Assembly: GCA_015680685.1 (NCBI GenBank)
Contig: MNCI01005503.1
Location: 57,113-121,112, forward strand
Reading direction: 5' to 3'
Length of the DNA: 64,000 nucleotides
From: Gnetum montanum
Lineage: Eukaryota; Streptophyta; Gnetopsida; Gnetales; Gnetaceae
The translations under genes and the position numbers were made by a program. A model generated the notes under the pieces. It was not told the DNA's origin. It saw nothing but the letters and a program-made list of their open reading frames with translations, and made no database searches. Position 1 is the first letter of the stretch; every line of letters begins with the position of its first letter. Positions 33,665-44,723 of this stretch are shown piece after piece.

Positions 33665-35097
33665 TCAAAAGCTTTAGCTGTAGTATGCCAGGTCAATGAA
33701 ATTTTGCGGGCCTAGGACACATGTCATCTAAACCATGTTCTTCTCCTAATCCTAATCCTATAAATACTGTAGCAGATAACACTCTCTCTGACTTGTGTAG
33801 AATCATGGACTGAGATCATTGAAAAACTTACATTTTTACAGGGAATTGTTGATGACATGATCAAATGCCTTTAATAGGCAGACCCTGATGTGGGTAAGTA
33901 GTAGTTTTAGATGTTATCATGTTGTTATGCTAGAACTTTGTTGAGTTTGCTAACCTTGCTACACTCTTTATGTCATGGCAACCTCTCGACTCAAATGGGA
34001 CTCAACACAACCTTTGAAGGTCAATGCCATGCCTACATTCCCACCTGAAGTGATCAAGGTGTCTCGTCGCATGTACGATCAGGATTGAAAATGCATTTTG
34101 CACTCGGCATGCTCCTTGTGGGAGTATAAGTGCATCAACAAGGACCTATGGAAATGGGTCCAAAGGGCTGAGCAAAGAGAGGCCAACCTAGTTGCTGAGG
34201 TGGAGGATCTCAGGTCAAGGAATGAGTTCCTCATAGCCCGTGACAAAAATAATGAGGACTGGCACATGACTATGATAGACTATGCCAGGTTTTGGACTTT
34301 TGCATGTCAGAACATTGAATCCACTCGTCAGATAATATAACAGCAGATGCAGATGGACTTTCTAGCCTAGAAGTGTCAGGATCTGAAAGACTTTAGCACC
34401 AAGGTTCACCAATGGGGTCAGTCCAAGAGAAACCATAAAAACATGTATAAATGCGAAAATGTCATCCATTGTAAACTGTATAACGACATTGTTGTGGAGG
34501 CGTTTACATATGAAGCATTCATAAATGCCATTGACGCTTTTGAGGCCTATGCCAAGTTCAAAGAGCAGGTAAAGGTTACAGAATCTCCTAAACTGAAAGT
34601 GGACCTTCCCACAGGAGAGACTACAACCATCTCCCTTTCCATGGAACCACCAAGATGGAAAACCACCAAAAGGGAGAGAGCTACTGTAGATGTTGAACCA
34701 AGCAACAGGTGTTGGATGGACATCACGGCAGAGGAGGTCTGGCATCACCTCAAGCTTAATTTAGACTGGATACCCTTTGAGATGGACATAGGCCCTTCTC
34801 AAATTAGTTGATTTTTACTATGTCAATGCTCATGCTCTATTGTAGTTTGCATTTGTTTCCTTAGATGACCATTTCACTCCTATAATGTAGGGTCCAGATG
34901 GGGGTGCAGGGCCTATAGAGGGAGGGAATGAAGAATAGGTAGAGAGCAATGTAGGGGAAGGCGATGCAAAAGGAAATGATGTAGAAACAAAAGGTGAAGA
35001 TGATGCAAACAAAGACAACCAATGATAGCATGGGATTTTTTTTTGAGTTTTTGAATTTTTGTAACAAATATTGCAAACATCATTTGAAAGACAATAG

Positions 35098-35210
35098 TTT
35101 TGAATAAAGCAAAGAGGATTTTGTGAAATAGAAATTTTGAATAAAGCAAAGAGGATTTTGTGAAATAGAAATTTTGAATAAAGCAAAGAGAATTTTGAGA
35201 AATAGAAATT
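35098..35210. repeat. 37-bp tandem repeat, about 3 copies, with AATAAA
   Basis: The unit begins GAATAAAGCAAAGAGGATTT and repeats almost perfectly, bringing AATAAA three times just after the aORF stop. Copy A has a single AATAAA at the matching place (22865). Confidence 0.75.
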
Positions 35211-35217
35211 AATTCAT

Positions 35218-36549
35218 TGCATACTCTAGAGTAGGTTTGGTACTTTTCATTGAAAAGCTTTATCATCATACTTAATTTCCTTTCATTTTCAATGTTCTAT
35301 AAGGTATAGGCATCATGAAAGGCTTGCAAATAGCTATGTGGATCTAAGTTATATCCCTCTTCAAATTCTAGGATATTGTTCATATCCAATGTCTTGATTT
35401 CACTCTCTTGCAAGTGCCTTGTTGGAATTCTAATTTCCTCTAAAATTTTTAACATATTTTAGGTAGACACCAAAGGTTCATCGTAGTTATAATAATCTTA
35501 GTGGTCCTTTTCATGACCATGATGTCTATGATGAGTCTTGCTATGCCCTCTTTCTCAATGATGCTCCTCCCTTTACTATTATCCTTACCCTTATTCTCAA
35601 TCATTTTGGTGGGATATGTGTTCATCCCTATCCCACTATTCAACTCCACCCCAATCATGGCTATTCTTTCTTCTATCTTAGCTTCTACTTCTCTTGTTAG
35701 AGTTGTAGCAGGAAGATGATGAGGATGATGATGAGTGTAAGAAAGAAGTAGAAAGAACACCAAAACAATGCTTTCTAGTTCCTCTTGTTTGGTCCCTACC
35801 TAATTAGCTTTCTTGTCTTTATCTTTGTGCTTGTAATTATCCTTTCTTTTGAATGAGTGACTATGGTTATTATTTTTTGAGGTCCCTTGAACTTGAGAAC
35901 TGTTCTTTCCCTTACCTAGGTTGTTCATAGTTGATTGCAACTATTGGTTAGAGGTATCCTCATCATAGAAAGAAGGAGAGTTTGTGTTTTGGATTTTCTT
36001 GAAAATAATTCCTCACCTTCCTTATGCTATTGTAAGAATAACTATGTTGGAACCCTCTTTCCCTTAGAGGCACCATATCATTCTCCCATCTTCCGATCCT
36101 TCTTTCATTGAGCATTAGTGCGATGATAATCCCGATAAGTATGATCTTGGACCTCATACTTTGCATTAAGTGAAATGATGCCAATCCTAATGGGATTTCT
36201 CATTAGTATGGAAAGAACAGATTGGTTGAGAGGCAACACAATGTGATCTTCCATATCCCTCCATCACATCTAATTATCCTAATGTAGGATGAAAGTGAAA
36301 TTTGATTGTAAGGATCTAGATGGGTGTAGATAACACAAAGTATGTGGGGTTGTTTTTGAGCTCCTATCTTTGATTGGTTCTGGCCATAAATGATGGAGAG
36401 TCATTCCTACAAGAAGAAGTCATGTTGGCTTTTGCAAAAAATAATGTACTTGTTCTTGTCTTCCTAATGATTTATCGTTGATTATCCTTAAAACATCTTT
36501 GTATAATGTCACTATATTTTCCTACTTAGTGCACTTAGCTAAACCAATT
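35218..36549 (-). pseudogene. Gag remnant of Athila-like element C
   Basis: On the minus strand, LDMNNI, then GYNLDPHSYLQAFHDAYTL lie near 35400-35300. Next comes FNEKYQTYSRVCNE, which breaks at 35217 into the Tat-like trailer. Elements F (DPQHHLQAFHDAYAF) and E (FNEKYQTYARV) have the same motifs. Between the two blocks about 35 codons are deleted relative to E. The N-terminal part (35450-36200) is basic and low complexity. The rest of the element is lost to the left. Confidence 0.7.
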
Positions 36550-36568
36550 TCCCCTATAATGGTGCTAA
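36550..36568 (-). promoter_or_regulatory. Primer-binding site of element C, degenerate
   Basis: Minus-strand TTAGCACCATTATAGGGGAA follows the LTR end. It is a mutated form of the tRNA-Asp-type site TGGCGCCGTTGCCGGGGA of Athila elements. Confidence 0.55.
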
Positions 36569-37456
36569 TCATTAGTAGCAAGTAGTCCCTATGTCCAACC
36601 ATATGAATTAGAAGTGTACACTAGCAATCCAATCAAATTCCTTGGACTTAGCTCCTATGTTTGCTTATAGACAAAGACTATGATTGAAGTGTATGATCAT
36701 TATCTTGCTAACTCTTACTTGTGTGTTTCCTCTTATGTATGATTAAGTATAAATTAAGACATATGATATTTATTTTTATTTATATTTTTTATATGTTTTT
36801 AACCTAATTTTTGGGTGGAAAGATGAATGGTTGATAATTAACTATTTTAACTACCTCATGGTTGTAAAGCTAACTATCCTAGCATAAGTATATGTACCCA
36901 CTTGTCGTACACATCCTAAACTTATAGTAATGCTACTAGGTTACCAAGTGGCAATTACTAGGTGTACTAAATGACCACTACTAGGATTACCAAGTGTTAT
37001 ACACTATGCCCAAAGCAACTATTTTTATGTGTTCATTATTGATTATATTAATTACTTTATTTACTATAACATGGAATGTAAATTGCATGTAAAGTAAAAT
37101 GATAATTAAGAGGGATTAATATAATCTAAGTGCTACAATGAATATAAAAAATCTCATCATTATTTTCATTCACATCAAAGTGTTTAGGTACATGGTGCTT
37201 GAATAAAGATTTGTACAATCTCTTAATTCATATTGCAAGAACTTGGATGGAAAATATTCTAACTCCAAAAAACACAAACTACAAGAGCTTTGTTATACTA
37301 CTAACTTAACATGTCATAAATGTAGTGGATACATGCATTTATATAGGCTTGACTTGCATTTTTATCAACATATGTAACCATGTATTAATTGGGCTGCATC
37401 AATGGGGTTGCATTGATACATGCCCATTAACACAATTAGTTAACTATGCTTCATCA
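36569..37456 (-). repeat. 5' LTR of element C (family alpha)
   Basis: 888 bp on the minus strand, from TGATGAAGCATAGTTAAC to a mutated CTAATGA end. TATA-like CTATATAAATGC lies near 37340. It is followed by the primer site and gag of C. Its outer end abuts RNase H coding of element D (DASNYALGV), not a PPT. This fits insertion of C into D. Confidence 0.75.
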
Positions 37457-38400
37457 TACTCCCAATGCATAATTAGATGCATCAATCATGATGTGGACTG
37501 ATTTGGACCAATCACATGCTTGTAGGATTGGTGTTTTCATGAACTTTTACTTCAATAGTTAAAATGCTTGCTTGAATCCCTTGGTTCATTTCAATGTTCC
37601 ATCCTTCTTAGTGATCTCCACCAATGATTTGGTGGTTCTTAAGAACTTTTTAATGAAATGTTTATAATAACCAGTATGCCCAAGAAATGACCTTACATCT
37701 TGGACTATTTGAAGTTTTTTGGTGATCCCTTGAATGACCCTTATCTTTTGAGGATCCACCACAACACCTTTTTCTTAGGATAATATCCTCTTGAACCATC
37801 AAGTAGCACTTTTACTAATTTAACTTCAATACCTGCTAAAGATGGTCCAAACCTTGTTTAATGTTAACACAATAGGTGGAAAAGGCATTCATATAGACTT
37901 CCACACCATTACTAATTTTTTATAAAAAGATATTGAAAATAAGATGTTAAAAGATTACAAGAGCATTACATCAACCAAAGGACATCTTTTTAAATGTAAA
38001 AGTCCCTATGAATATGTAAATGTTGTTTTGGCCTAATCCTCTAGAGAAATCTATATTTGTATATAGTCATAATATCCATCTAAGAAACTATATTATCTAT
38101 GCCTTGTAATGATATCCATCATTTGATCCATGAATGACAAGGAAAAATGATCTTTAAAAGTAGCTATGTTCAATAGTATAAAATCTATGTAGATTCTACA
38201 TTATCTTTGTTTCTTTGGTACAATGATAAGTGGGTTCATCCACTTGCTATCTACTACAAGATAAATGAATGTAGCTTCTAGAAGCTTTTCTACCTCTTTT
38301 TTAATAATTTTCTTTAAATTTTACTTTAACCTTCTTTGTAACTATTTTTTAGGCTTGATAGTATAGTCTATGTAGATTTGATGCTAGCATATTCATGGAT
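37457..38400 (-). pseudogene. Reverse transcriptase remnant of element D
   Basis: The minus strand shows VRSFLGHTGYYKHFIKKFL near 37680, VVVDPQKIRVIQGITK upstream of it, and RT finger/palm phrases near 38050-38250 (SGWTHLSL, FPCHSWIKWWISLQGID). The C-terminal end reads DWSKSVHIMIDASNYALG at 37457-37510. The YxDD centre is not clearly seen. Stops and frameshifts are common. Confidence 0.7.
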
Positions 38401-39059
38401 CTAATTCTATTACTTTATCATACGACTAGGCAAAGATAGTTGGTCATTTACTAACTTTCTTCAAAATATTCTCTTTCTTTTTCCTGATGATGTAGACATT
38501 TATAATTTCTAGTTCTTCATTATTTAATAACATATATTTTAGGAATTCTAGTAATGTTTTTAGTTTCAAGGGCTTTAACTTAGAGGTTTCTAGCACTTCC
38601 AACTCCTCCAACTCTATCTCTAACTTTTTATGTCCTTTGAATCTAAGAGTTTTCATTTAATTTATTCCATTTTATCCATCTTATCTATGAATGCACTTGT
38701 AAGGATTCTGATAGTCCCATGCACATTAGAGAATTGGAGAAATTTTCTATAGTAAATCAATGGGTACCTTCTTGCTTTACGAGTGCTATGCATAGGTACC
38801 TTTGAATATTTGTAGATTTGAAACATATTTTATGTGTTGTGATGGTTGTGCTTTTGAGTGCTCATGTCTTCTATATGTAGGTTCACCTTGTGTCATTGTA
38901 CGTGATATATAGAACTCTCTTCTTTTCTCTCTTATCATATTTATTTTCATTGGAGATTATTAAGGAAAGGTCTTTGATTTCTAACTTAGCATCAATTGTA
39001 CTTAGTTAAGCTCTACAATAACAATTGGAAAATCTACGTTACAACTTTCCACATGGATT

Positions 39060-39321
39060 ACTAGGAAATCTACTAGATATGACCATCCATTAATAATAGT
39101 CATAGTGTTCTTTACCAATCCCAATGGAATAGTAATTGATTATTCTACAAGCTCTAACTTGATGATACATTTTTTAAGTGATAGTAGGCCCTATTCTTGT
39201 ATATTTCTTAAAAAATTAATTCACCCTAGAACCTGAGTCTAATAGAGCCTTGCATGTATCATTTCCTACAATCTATAAATAGATCATGGGACTTTTAGAG
39301 TTAATTCTTTTCTTGGAAAGG
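39060..39321 (-). pseudogene. Aspartic protease remnant of element D
   Basis: NDTCKALLDSGSRVN near 39235 carries the catalytic DSG motif. It lies just downstream of the F insertion point. The frame continues from gag at 48561 once F is ignored. Confidence 0.7.
39317..39321. repeat. Left target-site duplication of element F (AAAGG)
   Basis: AAAGG directly before the 5' LTR equals AAAGG at 48556-48560 directly after the 3' LTR. Five bases is the usual length for Ty3/gypsy elements. Confidence 0.85.
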
Positions 39322-40181
39322 GGATGAGTCATGAATCTATCGATGGATACTCAATATCAGAGCTAGGAAGCAATGTCAGATATCTGACATCATCTCCTCC
39401 ATGCTAGCCTATAAATACAATACTTGGGTGCACAGTTTGAACAACAATAGATAAAAGAAATAGTTTTAGTTTCATTTTTTAATTAGTTTCTTCATAGATT
39501 ATTTTTCAATCCTCTTATTTTCCTAGTGCATGCCTATAGTGTGATGTTTGTAATCATACAACACCTTTATTTGAGTGTGACATACTTGGATACATTACAT
39601 GACTAGAAATAAATATCTAGACTACTCCCAACATTGTATCATCCACTTAGATTATTATTGTTTTTAATTGTTAATTATTTACCATTTCCTTTATTTAACA
39701 ATTTCATTTATTGCTATTTACTATTCCTATCATTAAGCAGAATGTGTATGCCTTAGTCATTAGTGCTTAAGTGTAAGTACTAGATAATCTAGTAGTGTAT
39801 CATTTGGAACATCAAGTGACATATGCTTGAAAATATCAAAATTAGTTTCATGATGTCCAAGACATGTATAGATTATTAAGAGCAGATACTCATCACACAT
39901 AGTCTAGTTTAGATATTACTCTCCATTATTTAGTAGATTAATTAATTCAACTCTTTGTCGTAATTAGGAGTAGCATAAAATTAGACAATATCATATGCCT
40001 TACTTTGGACTAAATCATATGTGACATAGCTACCACTAGTCCAAGTGGGAAGAAAAAGAACTACAATTAGAGCATAACAATCTAGATACCACAACTAGTC
40101 CCATCCATGGAATTCGATTAGATTGTGCATGAACACTTGTGATTTGTATGGTTGAGTGTAGGTGTACCTCACCACTCATCA
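39322..40181 (+). repeat. 5' LTR of element F (family gamma)
   Basis: 860 bp, starting GGATGAGTCATGAATC (first T mutated to G) and ending CACTCATCA. TATA-like CCTATAAATACAATAC is near 39412. It lacks about 40 bp of U3 present in the 3' LTR, between ATCTATC and GGATACTC. Confidence 0.85.
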
Positions 40182-40201
40182 TTGGAATCGTTGCTAGGAA
40201 T
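40182..40201 (+). promoter_or_regulatory. Primer-binding site of element F
   Basis: TTGGAATCGTTGCTAGGAAT directly after the LTR resembles the tRNA-Asp-type site TGGCGCCGTTGCCGGGGA, with several changes. Confidence 0.65.
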
Positions 40202-40383
40202 GATGCTAGTTATCTAGATTAGTTACATTATACATTATCATTGTAATAGTATTAATGATATATCTTTTAGAAAATATTAAATCACACACACCATAAACCA
40301 ACAACAATGTCTTTTCCACAATGAATTGAAAATGTATAGTATAATGAAAACATTCATTGCAGAACTAACAAGATATATAGTGA

Positions 40384-42480
40384 GGAAAATTGGAGTGACC
40401 AACCTTATGTAGGAATTTCTTATGATCATCATCACCCTAACAACAATCAAAGACTACATTCACCTAAGGCAAACAATCTCGGTGGGGATGATGTAAGTCC
40501 TAAACTAGGGAAGGCCTCAAGGCCTAAGACCTCCTCAAAACTAAGAAACAATAAATTAAGGGACATTGGGAAACACCATAGAAGCCATGGAAATCCTTCC
40601 AATTCCTCATCTTCCTCTTTCCTCTCAATGTCTAGTTCTAACAAAGATGAACATGGGTATGGAGATAAAGTTCGACTAAAGGTTCAAAATAGAAACAAAA
40701 ATCAAACCCACAAGAACACTCAAAGTCATCAACATAAACATAAAAAAAATTCACAATCAACAAAATAGAAATTTTTATTACAACTTGTCTAATGACGATG
40801 AATCCCTTTTGGCCATTCAGAGCCTAATGCAAAATCATAGAGGCAATGAAGATATCTCATAGGCATCACAAAGAGAGTTTCCTACCCAAGCTTGACATGA
40901 ATAATATTCCTAAATTTATAAGAGGCAATGATTCAGATCCACAACATCATTTACAAGCCTTCCATGATGCCTATGCATTTTATAACATTAAAAGTGGATG
41001 GCAAAAGCTTAAAATTTTTCCTAGGAAACTAATCGATAAAGTTGAAGTGGGTATAGATCATTAAGACTAAATTAAATTTGACAATGGTTCACAATGCTAG
41101 AACTTTTCAATGAGAAATACCAAACCTATGCAATGATGTCCAACCTAAGGAAATAAATCCAAGAGTGGATGCAAGAACAACATGAGCCCTTAGACATGGC
41201 CTTTGATAGATATTATGCCTTACTAAATAGATGCCAAGGCCATGGTTTCTCTGAGGGGAGGAAAATTTTCCGCATCATAGATGGACTTCATAATGAAACA
41301 AAGAAGATCCTTAGCATGTATGCCCGAGGGCAATTATAACAGCTCTAAGGCCATTAGATCCAAGAGCTAATCAAGCATGTGGAAAAAGAATAAGGAAAGA
41401 TATGCAAATGGAATAATGTTAAGAAATATCAATGGGACCCAACTCTTCAATAGAAGAAGTCCATATCTGTGATATGGAGAAAAAGGTAGCTCTCAATAAG
41501 GTGATTCTGCAACAAACCTTGCCAATACAGAAGTCTATTGATGAACTTGAAGCAAAGTTTAATAGGGTCCAAATGGATATATGAAAACATTACAACTCTC
41601 ATTGAGATAGTCAAGGATAGGATCATGCAAAATAATCTAGGCAATTACAATATACAAATGATATAGAACCAAGAAATAGCTAGGAACACTTTTTGGCAAA
41701 CAGGAACAATGGCAAAAGAAAGTGAGGCTATAGACTTAACCACAGATGAACATAATGGATGTGAAATTTTCATATATGACCATATGGAGGACAATTTCCC
41801 AATCTTATTTCATCTATAGGAGTAATGGGTAGGTGCCTTAAATTTTAAGTTTGTGCAAAAGCACATGCCTCGGAGATTTCCTCTACCACAAGGTAATTAT
41901 AGATAGTTCCACAATCAATCGTACACACAGTCATCAACCACAATGGAAAAAACCACTATTGTGGGGGAGGCCACAACCAAATCAACCCTATCCACCAAAA
42001 TTGCATGAATATTATGTTCAACACCCTATTTCTCCAACTAGTTCTACATCCTCTACTTCAAATCTCCGCTACCACTCTCCCAAGTACCATCAACCCATGA
42101 AATCCCTTGAAGGATCACCACCCCATGCCTCTTACCATCCATCCTACCCTTGATATTCTCATACTTCTTATGATCACATGCCACCACCAAGGACACAAGA
42201 AGGTTTCACACCACAATATCAACAAACGAATGTCACTTATGTTGCAAATGTACATAGACATGCTAACACTAGTGGGTCTCAACTGCAACATCAAAAATGT
42301 CCCTTCTAGAGGAAAGGTGGAAGCCAAATCAAACCATGCATAGATCCACCACATCATCCAAACTAACACAATGCAAATCTAGTGAACCACCTTCCTTTTT
42401 TACAACCAACATCTTCTAATCATACACAAGGGTCACTATCCATCATTACTCCAATCCTAAATCTAAGTAATGAATCTAAC
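40384..42480 (+). pseudogene. Gag of element F, degraded
   Basis: A serine-, lysine- and histidine-rich N-terminal part (40450-40760) leads into the gag core at 40880-41400: LDMNNIPKFIRGNDSDPQHH, then AFHDAYAFYNIKSGW. The rest of the core continues in other frames, with FNEKYQT and RRFPLPQGNY segments matching elements E and C. QHQKCPF near 42285 is probably the remains of a zinc finger. Gag packages the RNA. Stops and frameshifts make it non-functional. The exact start is unclear. Confidence 0.75.
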
Positions 42481-42744
42481 AATGTGCAATGTTAGATAAA
42501 TCCATGCATACCATATCATGATCAAGGGTGCAATTGTGGGTCAGAAATCCTTAACATTGACACACCTCATATCTTGATCTACCATACATTTAATAATCAA
42601 GTGTGTGACCAATGATTTTTCCACCCAACCACTACACTATCTACAAACACCTAGTGGCTAGGGCATGGACTGTTATGAATGTTTCATACATGCATGAATC
42701 CTATTTATCCACTTATTAATATTTTTCACAGACAAATGTTTATT

Positions 42745-42753
42745 CATGGGGGT
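42745..42753 (+). promoter_or_regulatory. Internal PPT-like G-tract, element F
   Basis: TTCATGGGGGTTACAC occurs 1.97 kb before ORF2 and 4.9 kb before the true PPT, at the same place as in elements I1, G, H and E. Confidence 0.45.
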
Positions 42754-42756
42754 TAC

Positions 42757-42757
<1 letters not shown>

Positions 42758-42791
<34 letters not shown>

Positions 42792-42815
42792 NNNNNNNNN
42801 NNNNNNNNNNNNNNN
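42758..42815. other. Poly-C run and 24-base assembly gap
   Basis: Thirty-four C's (42758-42791) are followed by 24 N's and then ten T's. The homopolymer probably stopped the assembly, so its length and the gap size are unreliable. Confidence 0.9.
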
Positions 42816-44723
42816 TTTTTTTTTTACAATTTGTTGTCATTTTCCTATTTCTTAAAACAATTTTTTCTATTTATTCCAATTTTTTCTATTTGTTATTTTC
42901 ATTTTCTTTGTTGCGTAATCTCTCTTGTGAATAAAATGATCATGTAGCCCATTGAGCTAAGGTTCTCTCTATGTTTTCAAGTCATAAAGGACTAATTATT
43001 CAAACATTAAGACCACACCATCCATCCACTCATTCCATTGATAAGTGGTCCTTACCATATTCATAATGATATTCTTTTCCATCATCCAACCTAATAATAT
43101 ATCTATAATCATTATGTCTGGGTAGAAGAGTGTAGAACCAAGGTATAATGTAAAGGGTGTAGCATTAAGGGGATTTGTGGATTCTCTTTGGCCACTTATA
43201 TATGTCCTATCATGTTGTTGAGGTTGTAATCATATCCTTGTAGATCTCACAAAAAGTGGAATTAAGAGAAACCTAAAAAAAATTAACTAAACTTCTATAG
43301 GTTCCATTGGAAAGACATGTATCCATGCCTAAATGTTGGCAACTTCCCAAAATCAAAAAAAAAAACTTTTTCCATAATAAAGCTCCTTCCTTGGACAAAA
43401 TACCAAGTGATGTTACTCCTCGTAGCTATGATAGTCTGCTGATGTGATGAAATAATGTGATGTCACTGCAATGTGGTTTGGACTTGGTTTGAATCTTGAA
43501 AATAAGGTCTTATGATTATTTAACCATTAATAACACACAAGGTTTCATTGTGACCATGGTAAGACACCTCATATCCTAATTTCTACAATCCTTTCTATTG
43601 TCCATCTCATCCCATTTTCCATGTGATCCTGTCTTGTGGTTTTATGTAACATACAATTATTAGTTCAAATTGATGGTTTTAACATGTGTGTTTTCTTTCA
43701 CAATTATGCATTGCATTCAACCCCTTTAGTGCCTATGGACATTTTTAGGTGTGGTTATACAAGGGAATTAATGGTTGATGCTTGCTTTGGGGAGAATCCA
43801 CTTGTGTAACTTTTGTGACTTATACTTGTTCACCCACATCATTCTTCACCCTCCATGCACTTAATTGATCAATTTTGTCATTTCCCTTCATCTGTCCTTG
43901 ACCTATTCCACAACATCAATTTAATTCCATTTTTCTTATCTCATCTCAAGCCTTTAATGTCAATGATTCCATCTTCAACCATTTCTAGTGCATCCATCCA
44001 GTTTCCTACTTACCCAGAATGATGGACCTAATTTCAAACATTCCAAAAAATCCTAGAGCTTTGTTTTTTATGCTGAGTTCCCCCATTTGGTGCTTATTCT
44101 TGGACTTTAATATCAAGTTAGACACAACATTAGATACCTAAGATCAAGTCACACAAAACCTATCTATATGATCCCTACAGTATCCAAATGTCATTTTCAT
44201 TATTTGTTGCTAGGGGAGTTGTTTAAATTTTTTCTCAAAACTTAGAGCTATATGCACCCATGTTCCAGTTGTGATATTTGGCTCTCTACTACTCCAAATT
44301 CTATGCCATTTGAACCTATCTAAACCTAGAGTGTTCAAGTTAGTCAGTGGGAGGGGGGTGCTCATGTGGAAAACTTGTTCTAATTGATGATAATTTGCTA
44401 TTTCGTGGAAGGTATTATAAGGGTAAGAGTAGTAAAAGCTTTAGGAATTATCATGAATAATCAATCATATAAATGCTAGAACCTGTAATTTTTCCACCCA
44501 ATGGACCACAACCATCATAACAAGCCACACATAAGAAAAAATAATTTAACTATGTAAGGTCATACAAGATGATAAACACTTTTTGGGGATTTTTCTTGAA
44601 AATTTTTAAAACTCTACAATCATATAAACTAAGAAATTAATGAATTAATGTAGGAGTATTATTTACATCTATTAATGATAACCATTGACACCTTAGTAAC
44701 ACCTGATCTTTGCTTAATTGTAG
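42816..44723 (+). other. Non-coding spacer of element F
   Basis: No coding capacity. Patches match the spacers of G, I1 and E, notably 43731-43812 with TGCTTTGGGGAGAATCCACT. The last bases, TTGCTTAATTGTAG, look like a 3' splice site directly before the ORF2 ATG. Confidence 0.55.

Larger units (their letters stand above)
30087..35025 (+). pseudogene. aORF copy B: antisense, intron-containing gene of the Tat-like element
   Basis: Exon-like parts in order: 30113-30234 (MIALRKECMNLALAKVEEV), a Cys/His-rich part from 30389, a HAD-like part (30800-31230), 31313-31612, a large part 31687-32480 with many in-frame TAGs, then the part shared with copy A (from about 32490, and 33790-35025). The intron 31231-31312 (GTGAGT...ACCAG, 82 nt) joins its flanks in frame. 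The final exon ends DDANKDNQ-stop. A gag fragment at 32612-33240 replaces the exons found in copy A at 20830-21420. Tat elements such as maize Grande are known to carry antisense extra genes near the 3' LTR. Most of the protein is unrecognised. It is inactive because of stops and the insertion. Confidence 0.6.
20716..35217 (-). mobile_element. Tat-like Ty3/gypsy composite: partial internal region, one LTR, partial internal region
   Basis: Read on the minus strand from right to left: aORF copy B (antisense, 30087-35025), PPT (29933), LTR (27700-29932), primer site, leader repeats, gag and protease (27020 to 23413), then aORF copy A 3' part (22770 to 20716). The single LTR is flanked by PPT on one side and primer site on the other, so two internal regions share it. 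The 3' part of aORF is present twice, about 12.3 kb apart. No RT, RNase H or integrase is visible between protease and aORF. Both ends of the composite are inside genes, not LTRs. Confidence 0.65.

Noticed and set aside
33740-33760. CCTAATCCTAATCCTA resembling plant telomere repeat
   Set aside because: Only two to three imperfect units inside retroelement sequence; too short for a telomeric tract.
36569-37470. GGGAGTATGATG read as PPT plus 3' LTR of element D
   Set aside because: The bases before the LTR translate to DASNYALGV, the RNase H start also seen near 7460, so they are coding and not a PPT.
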